NCBI GenBank assembly: GCA_021158195.1
Contig: JAGGVA010000020.1
Span: 1 to 25,660, forward strand
Direction of reading: 5' to 3'
DNA: 25,660 nucleotides
Source: a bacterium
GTDB lineage: Bacteria; Patescibacteriota; Minisyncoccia; Minisyncoccales; PEYH01
Shown: positions 14,008 to 20,286 of the stretch, in pieces
How positions within the stretch are numbered: the first letter of the stretch is position 1
Layout: each line of letters opens with the position of its first letter
Position numbers and translations under genes: made by a program
Notes under the pieces: generated by a model
What the model saw: the letters and a program-made list of their open reading frames with translations, nothing else
Database searches by the model: none
Told to the model about the DNA's origin: nothing

Positions 14008-15053
14008 AGATATTTAGAATAAAAGTTATTTTTTTTATATTTTTTGTATTAATCTTGATGGCGTTAGCCTGGCTTGTTTCTGGAATTTATTCACCAAATG
14101 AAAATTTAAAGGATTCAAAAATCTTTGAGGTTAAAAAAGGTGAAAATCTTTTTACAATCGCTGACAATCTTAAAGAAAAAAATCTAATAAAAAATAAATA
14201 TTCTTTTGTTCTTTATGTTGCCTTTAAAAATAAAGCCCATCTTTTAAAAGCAGGAGATTATGAAATTAGTCCAAAGATGTCAGCAAAGGAAATCGCCGAT
14301 ATGATTATCCAGGGGAAGAACCGTTTGATTAGAGTGACTATTCCAGAAGGATGGAATTTAAGAGATATAGGTTTTTATTTTGAAAATTTAGGGATGTTTC
14401 AGGCAGAAGAAATATGGGAAATAGCCGGTTTTCCAGCCACAGTTTATAAAGAAGATATTAATCTTCCAAAACCAAGGGACTTTTCTCAAAAATATTCTTT
14501 TCTAAAAGAAAAACCCACAAACATTGGTTTGGAAGGATATCTTTTTCCAGACACATATTTTATTTCCAAAGATGTAACAGTAGACGAAATAATTACAATG
14601 ATGCTTGATAATTTTGATCGCAAGATAGATTCTCAATTAAGAGAGGAAATTAGAAAACAAAACAAAACCCTTTTTCAGATTGTGACAATGGCTTCTCTGT
14701 TAGAGAAAGAAGCGAAAACTCCAGAAGATAAAAAGATTATTTCAGGAATATTATGGAAGAGGTTAAAGTATGGAATGCCCCTACAAGTAGATGCTACTAT
14801 TAGTTATATTACTGGTAAAAAAAGCGTTAAAATTAGCAGTAAAGAAACTCAGATAGATTCTCCATATAATACTTACAAGTATAAGGGGTTACCTATAGGC
14901 CCTATTTGTAACCCGGGGATGGAGAGCATTTTAGCGGCGGTTTATCCTCGAGAAACAGATTATTGGTATTATCTTTCAACTCCTGAAGGAGAAATACTTT
15001 ACTCAAAAACTCTTAAGGAGCATAATATAAAAAAGGCAAAATATTTAAAGTAA
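14004..15053 (+). CDS. mltG: endolytic transglycosylase MltG (YceG family)
   Basis: The 349-residue protein has an N-terminal membrane segment (IKVIFFIFFVLILMALAWLV), a LysM-like stretch (FEVKKGENLFTIADNLKEKNLI) and the catalytic domain with IPEGWNLRDIG, EGYLFPDTY, MASLLEKEAKTPEDKKIISGILWKRL (Glu234 at the place of the catalytic Glu218 of E. coli), MPLQVDATISY and SPYNTYKYKGLPIGPICNPG. It cuts nascent peptidoglycan and helps set glycan length. It overlaps pcm by ATGA and precedes the PfpI gene by 6 bases. The presence of mltG implies a peptidoglycan wall. Confidence 0.95.
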   Translation: MKIFRIKVIFFIFFVLILMALAWLVSGIYSPNENLKDSKIFEVKKGENLFTIADNLKEKNLIKNKYSFVLYVAFKNKAHLLKAGDYEISPKMSAKEIADMIIQGKNRLIRVTIPEGWNLRDIGFYFENLGMFQAEEIWEIAGFPATVYKEDINLPKPRDFSQKYSFLKEKPTNIGLEGYLFPDTYFISKDVTVDEIITMMLDNFDRKIDSQLREEIRKQNKTLFQIVTMASLLEKEAKTPEDKKIISGILWKRLKYGMPLQVDATISYITGKKSVKISSKETQIDSPYNTYKYKGLPIGPICNPGMESILAAVYPRETDYWYYLSTPEGEILYSKTLKEHNIKKAKYLK

Positions 15054-15059
15054 AAACCT

Positions 15060-15725
15060 ATGCCCAAGTTTTTGATTACTGTTATATTAATTGTTATAAT
15101 AATAGTGGGCGTGTTGAGTTTTGTTTTTCTCTCAAAAAACTTCAGAGAAAAAACATCTATGCAATCTTCTCAGCCCACAACAGAGCAATCTGTGCACAAA
15201 AAGATAGCAATGATAATTGCTTTTCGCAGTTTTAGAGATGAGGAGTATTTTATTCCAAAAGAAGAATTTGAGAAAGGTGGTTTTGAGGTTGTTACAGTAA
15301 GTAGCGAAAAAGGGACCGCAATTGGAGCCAGTGGGGGAGATGCAAATGTAGATATTTTAATGGAAGATTTAAATGTTGAAGATTATGATGCAATTGTTTT
15401 TGTTGGCGGCCCTGGGGCATATAAATATATAGATAACAAAGAAGCACACAGGATAGCAAAGGAGGCAATAGAACATAATAAAGTTTTGGCGGCTATCTGC
15501 ATTGCCCCGGCAATTCTTGCTCGGGCAGGAGTGTTGGAGGGTAAAAAAGCAACGGTTTGGTCAAATATTTTAGATAAATCCGCAGTGAAAATTCTAGAGG
15601 AAAATGGAGTAATATATGAAGAAAAGCCCGTAGTTCAAGATGGAAAAATTATAACTGCTAATGGTCCCCAGGCAGCAAGAGATTTTGCTAAAAAGATTAT
15701 AGAAGCATTGAGTAACCCTGTCTGA
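15060..15725 (+). CDS. membrane-anchored DJ-1/PfpI family protein
   Basis: The 221-residue protein has an N-terminal membrane anchor (residues ~5-25, FLITVILIVIIIVGVLSFVFL), a Ser/Thr/Gln linker, and then a DJ-1/PfpI domain from about 47: KKIAMIIAF, GGFEVVTVSS, DYDAIVFVGGPGAY, and the nucleophile elbow AAICIAPAILARAGVL with Cys147. Acidic E68/E69 in FIPKEEF is the likely Cys partner. The residue after Cys is Ile rather than the His of PfpI proteases, so a protease role is doubtful; deglycase or chaperone-like activity is possible. Its last 61 bases are repeated at 17274-17334; the ancestral gene probably ended SNP-stop, two residues from the present SNPV-stop. Confidence 0.88.
   Translation: MPKFLITVILIVIIIVGVLSFVFLSKNFREKTSMQSSQPTTEQSVHKKIAMIIAFRSFRDEEYFIPKEEFEKGGFEVVTVSSEKGTAIGASGGDANVDILMEDLNVEDYDAIVFVGGPGAYKYIDNKEAHRIAKEAIEHNKVLAAICIAPAILARAGVLEGKKATVWSNILDKSAVKILEENGVIYEEKPVVQDGKIITANGPQAARDFAKKIIEALSNPV
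15659..15719 (+). repeat. 61-bp direct repeat, left copy (3' end of the PfpI gene)
   Basis: Identical to 17274-17334 over 61 bases, as far as the eye can compare base by base. The left copy encodes the last residues of the PfpI protein. The right copy lies past the propeller gene and directly abuts the rplJ promoter. Confidence 0.95.
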
Positions 15726-15849
15726 GATTTTTTATTTAGATAAAATATGTATCTATTTTTTGTACTAATTTGAGATTCTTGCAATTTTTATATAAAGAAA
15801 TAGAAACAAAGCGAATAATTTTAATACCAAAACATTATTAAAGCCAACC

Positions 15850-17235
15850 ATGAATATTCGATTTCCTTTCAAAATTTGGGTTGTAATCGCTTTTATAGTG
15901 CTTCTCATTGGAGGATTTTTTCTTTGGAAATATTTGAAAGTACCCGAAGAAGAAATTAAGTCACAAAAGGTTGTTACAGTGACGAAAGAAGAAATTGAAA
16001 AGCCTAGGTCAATTACACTATCTACTACAAAACTCGGAATTATCCCCTCAAACTACACATTGATAGATTTTAAATTTAGTCCAAACGGTAAACACATTGC
16101 TTATGTACTGAAAGACCAAGCAGGAAAACAATTTGTGATTTTTGACAATCAAGAGGGTAAACACTATGACTCCATTTGGTATCTTACTTTTAGTCCCAAT
16201 AGCGAACATTTTGCTTATGTAGCTAATGAAGGAGAAAAATATTTCGTGGTCTTCGATAATCAAGAAGGTAAGCGTTATGATGCAGTCCATGACCCTACCT
16301 TTAGTCCAGACAGCAAGCATTTTGCCTATAGCGCTAAGGAAGGAAGAAAAATGTTTGAGGTGTTTGATCACAAGGAAGGTAAGCGTTATAATTTTATTCA
16401 AGAGTTTGTCTTTAGTCCGGACAGCAAGCATTTTGCATATTCAGCTCAAGACGGTAAAAAATATCTTGTGGTCTTTGACAATCAAGAGGGTAAACCGTAT
16501 GATTTTGTATGGAATCTTACCTTTGATCCAACTAGCCAACATTTTACTTATGTAGCTGAGGAGAAGGGACAAGAATTTATAGTTTTTGATAACCAAGAAA
16601 ATAAAAGGTACTATGATAGGATTACGCAACTTACTTTCAGTCCAGATGGTAAACATTTTGCTTATGTAGTAGAGAAGGAATGGAAAAATTTTCTAGTTTT
16701 TGATAACAAAGAGAGTAAGTGCTATGATTCTGTGATTCTTCTTACCTTTAGTCCCAATAGCAATCACTTTGCCTACGTAGCCAAGGAGGGAAGAAAAGCT
16801 TTTGTGATTTTTGACAATCAAGAGGGTAAACACTATGACTCCATTTGGTATCTTACTTTTAGTCCCAATAGCGAACATTTTGCTTATGTAGCTAATGAAG
16901 GAGAAAAATATTTCGTGGTCTTCGACAATCAAGAAGGTAAGCGTTATGATGTCATTCGAGGTAATATTGAGGGACAAATACTCATTCAAGGTAATATTTG
17001 GGAAACAGAACCCCTCCCCGTTTTTAGCCCGGATAGTAAACATTTTGCTTATATAGCTCAGAAAAAAGGAAATTGGTTTTTAATTCTCGATAACAAAGAA
17101 ATAGAACTGCATTATAAGACAGTACTTACACCCCCCACATTTACTCCGGATAGCAAATATCTTGTATATGGGGCAACGAAAGGGAATGAGATTTGGAAGG
17201 TAGTAACAGAGGTTAAAGAATTGGAAGCATATTAA
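15850..17235 (+). CDS. membrane-anchored PD40/WD40-like beta-propeller protein
   Basis: A single N-terminal membrane segment (about residues 8-27, IWVVIAFIVLLIGGFFLW) is followed by ten repeats of about 37 residues with consensus FSPDSKHFAYVA..G...FVVFDNQEGKRYD; the last is partial and the eighth is followed by a 16-residue insert. This fits a beta-propeller exposed outside the membrane, like TolB/PD40 domains that bind proteins or glycans. Repeats 1-2 and 7-8 are almost identical in DNA (see 16132 and 16801). The gene and its flanks lie between 61-bp direct repeats and look inserted. A weak promoter-like TTGAGA/TATAAA is upstream near 15770. Function unknown; the propeller call is strong. 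Confidence 0.88.
   Translation: MNIRFPFKIWVVIAFIVLLIGGFFLWKYLKVPEEEIKSQKVVTVTKEEIEKPRSITLSTTKLGIIPSNYTLIDFKFSPNGKHIAYVLKDQAGKQFVIFDNQEGKHYDSIWYLTFSPNSEHFAYVANEGEKYFVVFDNQEGKRYDAVHDPTFSPDSKHFAYSAKEGRKMFEVFDHKEGKRYNFIQEFVFSPDSKHFAYSAQDGKKYLVVFDNQEGKPYDFVWNLTFDPTSQHFTYVAEEKGQEFIVFDNQENKRYYDRITQLTFSPDGKHFAYVVEKEWKNFLVFDNKESKCYDSVILLTFSPNSNHFAYVAKEGRKAFVIFDNQEGKHYDSIWYLTFSPNSEHFAYVANEGEKYFVVFDNQEGKRYDVIRGNIEGQILIQGNIWETEPLPVFSPDSKHFAYIAQKKGNWFLILDNKEIELHYKTVLTPPTFTPDSKYLVYGATKGNEIWKVVTEVKELEAY
16132..16282 (+). repeat. 151-bp internal repeat, first copy
   Basis: Matches 16801-16951 with one difference (GATAAT versus GACAAT). The offset of 669 bp equals 223 codons, six propeller repeats. The other repeats of the gene differ clearly in DNA, so this pair was copied recently or homogenised by recombination. 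Confidence 0.92.
16801..16951 (+). repeat. 151-bp internal repeat, second copy
   Basis: Partner of 16132-16282 in the propeller gene, encoding repeat units 7-8 where the first copy encodes units 1-2. Confidence 0.92.
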
Positions 17236-17273
17236 CTAGATTTTTAACCAGACCAAGAAGTTCCTTAGTCCTT

Positions 17274-17334
17274 TAATGGTCCCCAGGCAGCAAGAGATTT
17301 TGCTAAAAAGATTATAGAAGCATTGAGTAACCCT
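17274..17334 (+). repeat. 61-bp direct repeat, right copy (orphan PfpI 3' end)
   Basis: Repeats the last 61 bases of the PfpI gene (15659-15719). Read in the PfpI frame it ends AGT AAC CCT TGA, whose TTGA is also the start of the rplJ -35 box TTGACA. The bases just upstream (17236-17273) carry no gene. Confidence 0.95.
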
Positions 17335-17361
17335 TGACAAAAGTTTTGAAATTGATAAACT
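17334..17361 (+). promoter_or_regulatory. promoter of rplJ-rplL
   Basis: TTGACA (17334-17339), 16-bp spacer, TAAACT (17356-17361). Transcription from here would make a leader of about 165 bases containing the L10-type structure. Confidence 0.65.
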
Positions 17362-17388
17362 AGAAATCAGTTGTCAATTTTTAATTTT

Positions 17389-17518
17389 GCCGCAGACAAT
17401 AGGCAGCCCTTTGTGGGTATAAGGCCTATCGAGGCATTTTTTTCGATATTTCGAAATTTCGACATATCGATATTTCGAAATTTCTGATAATGTCTGCGGC
17501 AAATAGCAGACATTTTTT
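17389..17518 (+). promoter_or_regulatory. L10-type ribosomal protein leader with attenuator terminator
   Basis: GCCGCAGACA (17389-17398) pairs perfectly with TGTCTGCGGC (17491-17500), enclosing an ATAGGC/GCCTAT hairpin (17399-17429) and a following CGAGGC, the arrangement of the bacterial L10 leader that binds the L10-L12 complex. TGTCTGC (17491-17497) can also pair with GCAGACA (17506-17512), followed by TTTTTT (17513-17518), a terminator. The two pairings exclude each other, so the leader can switch between read-through and termination. Feedback control of rplJ-rplL by L10(L12)4 is known in other bacteria. A 17-bp direct repeat (17444-17460 and 17468-17484) lies inside. Confidence 0.8.
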
Positions 17519-17532
17519 AATTAATACCAAAT

Positions 17533-18048
17533 ATGAGCAAAAAGAAAAACGAAAAAAAGGAAAAAGTGGAGGAGTTTAAAAAACTATTGGAGAAACAAAA
17601 ATCTTTAGTTTTTGTAGATTTTCGAGGATTGAAAACAGACGAAATTAAAGAATTGAAAGAGGAGTTAAAGAAAAATGATGCCGAATTTAAAGTTTTTAAA
17701 AAAACCTTAGCAGAAATTGCCTTCAAGGAAAATAATATTAATTTTAAAAGAAAAGATTGGGAGGGACAATTAGCGTTTATTTTTGGTTTTAAAGATGAGA
17801 TCACACCCTTTAAGATTGCCTACAATTTTTCAAAGAAAAACGAAAATTTAAAAATTCTTGGAGGGTTTGTCGGAGGAGAAATTATTTTTAGAGAAGAGGC
17901 CCTTTCTCTTGCTCAAATGCCTTCAAGGGAAGAATTGTTGGCGAAAGTTGTTTCTTCTCTTTCTGCGCCCTTGCAAAACCTTCATTATTGTCTTTCAGCA
18001 AATATTAAAGGTCTTGTTTATGCTCTTCAGGCTCTTGCCAGCAAATAA
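17533..18048 (+). CDS. rplJ: 50S ribosomal protein L10
   Basis: The 171-residue protein has the L10 pattern: KLLEKQKSLVFVDFRGLKTDEIKELKEELKKNDAEFKVFKKTLAEIAFKE, then GQLAFIFGFKDEITPFKIAYNF, LKILGGFVGGEIIF and AQMPSREELLAKVVSSLSAPLQNL. L10 forms the stalk base that holds L7/L12 dimers and represses its own operon through the leader. The N-terminus is Lys/Glu-rich (MSKKKNEKKEKVEEF). No Shine-Dalgarno site; rplL follows after 36 bases. Assignment is secure. Confidence 0.95.
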   Translation: MSKKKNEKKEKVEEFKKLLEKQKSLVFVDFRGLKTDEIKELKEELKKNDAEFKVFKKTLAEIAFKENNINFKRKDWEGQLAFIFGFKDEITPFKIAYNFSKKNENLKILGGFVGGEIIFREEALSLAQMPSREELLAKVVSSLSAPLQNLHYCLSANIKGLVYALQALASK

Positions 18049-18084
18049 AATTAATTAAATAAAATTAATTATTAGTTTAAACTT

Positions 18085-18651
18085 ATGGCAGAAGAAAAAC
18101 AAGAAGAAAAACAGGAAGAAAAAAAGGAAGAAAAAGTAGAATCTAAGGAGGAAACTAAAGGCACCAAAGAGGAGAAAGAAACTAAAAAAGAAGCAAAAGA
18201 AGAGGCAAAGGAAGAAGTTAAAGAGGACAAAAACACAGAAGAAGAGGAGGTAGAAGTTCCGGAGAAATTTAAAAAACTTGTTGAGGAGATTGAAAATATG
18301 AAAGTTGCTGATTTGGCAGAATTAGTGAAGATTTTAGAAAAGAAATTTGGTGTTTCTTCTGCTCCAGTTGCTGTTGCAGCCGCGCCAGTTGCTGGAGAAC
18401 AGGGAGCACCAGCAGGAGGTGGCGAAGAAAAAAACGAATATAATATTGTATTGAAATCAATTGGAGATAAAAAAATAGAAGTTATAAAAGTAGTGAGAGA
18501 TATCACTGGCAAAGGATTAAAAGAAGCCAAAGATTTGGTAGACGCAGCCGCAAACGAGCCTCAAACGATTAGAGAAAAAGTAAAGAAGGAGGAGGCAGAA
18601 GAAATGAAAAAGAAACTTGAAGCAGCCGGTGCAACTGTAGAACTTCAATAA
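18085..18651 (+). CDS. rplL: 50S ribosomal protein L7/L12 with long N-terminal extension
   Basis: The core is clear: VPEKFKKLVEEIENMKVADLAELVKILEKKFGV (N-terminal dimerisation part, starting near residue 57), an Ala/Pro/Gly hinge (SSAPVAVAAAPVAGEQGAPAGGG) and the C-terminal domain YNIVLKSIGDKKIEVIKVVRDITGKGLKEAKDLVDAA. At 188 residues it is about 60 longer than the usual ~125 because of an N-terminal stretch made almost only of Glu, Lys and Thr. This lies on the side that binds L10, which is unusual. No internal ATG with better context was found ahead of VPEKF, so the extension is probably real. Confidence 0.93.
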   Translation: MAEEKQEEKQEEKKEEKVESKEETKGTKEEKETKKEAKEEAKEEVKEDKNTEEEEVEVPEKFKKLVEEIENMKVADLAELVKILEKKFGVSSAPVAVAAAPVAGEQGAPAGGGEEKNEYNIVLKSIGDKKIEVIKVVRDITGKGLKEAKDLVDAAANEPQTIREKVKKEEAEEMKKKLEAAGATVELQ

Positions 18652-18665
18652 AAATTTAATCTTTC

Positions 18666-18705
18666 AAAGTTAAAAGCCCCAAAAAGGGGCTTTTAACTTT
18701 TTAGT
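18666..18705. terminator. bidirectional terminator between rplL and the minus-strand gene
   Basis: AAAGTTAAAAGCCCC-AAAAA-GGGGCTTTTAACTTT, a perfect 15-bp stem with T's on both sides when read on either strand. It ends rplL and overlaps the end of the converging gene at 18701. Confidence 0.9.
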
Positions 18706-19489
18706 GAAAAATTAAATAACTAAGAAATAAAAGAATTAAGAAAGAAAGAATAAGCGCCAATTTTGTATGAGTTTTGATAAGACGGTAAGTCATTTTAATT
18801 CTTTCCCACCAAGAATTGATTTGGGCTCTTTCGGGAAGAATAAGGGCTAAAATGCCAGAAATTCTTCCAAGTTGATTTTTATTATCTTTAAGGATTTTTT
18901 TAATCTTTTTGGGTGCAATTTCTTCTAAGTTTACGATCTCTTCTAATATCTCTCCATATATTTTTTCAAAAACCTGAGTTGTTAAAACAAAGATTTTGTC
19001 TTGAGGGATAATTTTAACTGTACCAAAATTGACAAAGGGTTTGGAAGAGAAGTGTTCGTTTCTTTGTTCTTCTAATTGTTGGCTTAAATCTAAAAGTTCG
19101 TCGTCTCTTAAAAGCAAAATTTTATTGTTGCCAAAAGAAGAAAAATGAAGATAAAAATTATTGGCATTTATGATAATTAGATGAAAGTTTCCCATCCATC
19201 TTGTCTCTCCAGCATCTAATCTTTTACCAAGTAAGGCATTTAATTTTTTGAGAGCGTTATGGAAGTTCTCTTCAGGTAATAGTTTGGTATTTTTGTAAAA
19301 ATTATCCTTGATAGTTTCAGCAATCTGAAAAAAGAATTCTTGATCCTCTAGTTGAGGGTGATAAAGTTCTAAAAGGATATATAAATCTCCCAAAAAAAGA
19401 GTTTCGTTGTTTGGGGGACGAAAATGGAATGATTGAAACTGATATTCGTTTTTAAGTTTTGGGTTAAAATAAAATTCAAAGACTTTCAT
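18701..19489 (-). CDS. C-terminally membrane-anchored protein, possibly degenerate PP2C-like
   Basis: The 262-residue protein has a C-terminal hydrophobic segment (LALILSFLILLFLSYLIFH), so it is tail-anchored with the bulk in the cytoplasm. The strand pattern GNFHLIIINANNFYLHFSSFGNNKILLLRDDELLDLSQQL and later VNFGTVKIIPQDKIFVLTTQVFEKI resembles the core of PP2C-type phosphatases (G/N-K display, then 'D.l.l.TDG'), but the metal-binding Asp-Gly pairs are missing, so it could be a pseudophosphatase. This family call is tentative. The promoter TATAAT lies 7 bases before the ATG, giving an almost leaderless message. It converges on rplL. Confidence 0.6.
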   Translation of the reverse strand: MKVFEFYFNPKLKNEYQFQSFHFRPPNNETLFLGDLYILLELYHPQLEDQEFFFQIAETIKDNFYKNTKLLPEENFHNALKKLNALLGKRLDAGETRWMGNFHLIIINANNFYLHFSSFGNNKILLLRDDELLDLSQQLEEQRNEHFSSKPFVNFGTVKIIPQDKIFVLTTQVFEKIYGEILEEIVNLEEIAPKKIKKILKDNKNQLGRISGILALILPERAQINSWWERIKMTYRLIKTHTKLALILSFLILLFLSYLIFH

Positions 19490-19540
19490 TAATTTTATTA
19501 TAATGCTATAATAAACAATAATAAACCCCTGATAATTTCA

Positions 19541-19591
19541 CTACCCACTACCCACTACCCACTACCCACTACTCACTATTCACTATTCACT
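19541..19591. repeat. heptamer minisatellite CCCACTA/TTCACTA before tRNA-Val
   Basis: About seven units; on the minus strand they read TAGTGGG x4, TAGTGAG, TAGTGAA x2, the same family as 9362-9427 but inverted. It ends 6 bases before tRNA-Val. Confidence 0.95.
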
Positions 19592-19597
19592 GGACTT

Positions 19598-19670
19598 GGG
19601 CGTGTGGCTCAGTGGCTAGAGCACTGCCTTCACACGGCAGGGGTCGGTGGTTCGAGTCCACCCACGCCCA
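19598..19670 (+). tRNA. tRNA-Val (CAC)
   Basis: Acceptor GGGCGTG/CACGCCC, D arm GGCTCAGTGGCTAGAGC, anticodon stem CTGCC/GGCAG with loop TTCACAC (anticodon CAC), T arm GGTGGTTCGAGTCCACC, discriminator A. No encoded CCA. It lies between two different heptamer arrays. Confidence 0.95.
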
Positions 19671-19671
19671 C

Positions 19672-19718
19672 AGAATCTAGAATGTAGAATGTAGAATCTA
19701 GAATCTAGAATGTAGAAT
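19672..19718. repeat. heptamer minisatellite AGAATCT/AGAATGT after tRNA-Val
   Basis: Nearly seven units of 7 bp, alternating AGAATCT and AGAATGT, beginning 2 bases after the tRNA. It is unrelated in sequence to the other array but has the same 7-bp period. Confidence 0.9.
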
Positions 19719-19825
19719 AATTTTGAAGAGATATAATATAGAAACTTATTGAAATTTGTAGAAATTAATGGAAATTTATTGAATATGATAGAAAAAGGCA
19801 TAGTTTTTACAGAGTGGAGGTGATT

Positions 19826-19854
19826 GGCCCGTCTCGTTGAGAGCGGGTCTTTTT
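19826..19854 (+). terminator. terminator before the small membrane protein gene
   Basis: GCCCGTCTC pairs with GAGAGCGGG (one bulged base) around a GTT loop, followed by TCTTTTT. It can end transcription from the tRNA-Val region. Confidence 0.7.
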
Positions 19855-19888
19855 ATTTCTTTTAATTGTTTGATATAATAAGAACAGA

Positions 19889-20272
19889 ATGAGATACAGC
19901 GTTTTAGGAGAATATATCAAATGGCATTATTATGAGATGCCCAAAGAAATTCGGAGGGGCTGGTTTAATTATTTAAAGTTTTATTTAAACTATTTTTCTG
20001 TTCCCATTTTACTTAAGACATTTTTTACTCCGTGGAGAAGATATAGTTGGTCTTATGGACGAGGGTTTAGTTTTTCGCGATATTTTGAGGTATTTATTTC
20101 TAATATGTCTACAAGGATCATCGGAATGATTGTGCGCACCTTTTTAATTATTACCGGAATAATAGTTGATTTATTTGTCTTGGTTTTTGGGGCAGGGTTT
20201 TATTTAGTTTGGTTTTTTCTACCCGTCATAATAATTATTTTGTTTGTAATGGGATTTAATTATTTATTTTGA
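19889..20272 (+). CDS. small conserved-looking membrane protein
   Basis: The 127-residue protein starts MRYSVLGEYIKWHYYEMPKEI, with an amphipathic first half (YLKFYLNYFSVPILLKTFFTPWRRYSWSYGRG) and two membrane segments at about 76-98 and 100-125. A TATAAT at 19874 lies close to the ATG, so the leader is only a few bases. It is 14 bases upstream of the Clp-like gene and may form an operon with it. I recognise the PWRR-containing layout from CPR genomes but not a function. Confidence 0.7.
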   Translation: MRYSVLGEYIKWHYYEMPKEIRRGWFNYLKFYLNYFSVPILLKTFFTPWRRYSWSYGRGFSFSRYFEVFISNMSTRIIGMIVRTFLIITGIIVDLFVLVFGAGFYLVWFFLPVIIIILFVMGFNYLF

Positions 20273-20286
20273 TTTTAGCGGTGTAA

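Noticed and set aside
16048..17043. Several long minus-strand frames across the propeller gene
   Set aside because: They recur at repeat spacing because the gene is repetitive; they are shadows of its repeats with no start signals.
15720..17334. Classical transposon with target-site duplication
   Set aside because: A 61-bp duplication is far longer than any usual target site, and there is no transposase or terminal inverted repeat in the insert.
19802..19862. Small peptide after GGAGGTGATT near 19815
   Set aside because: The possible TTG is too close to the Shine-Dalgarno-like sequence and the frame runs through a terminator hairpin.
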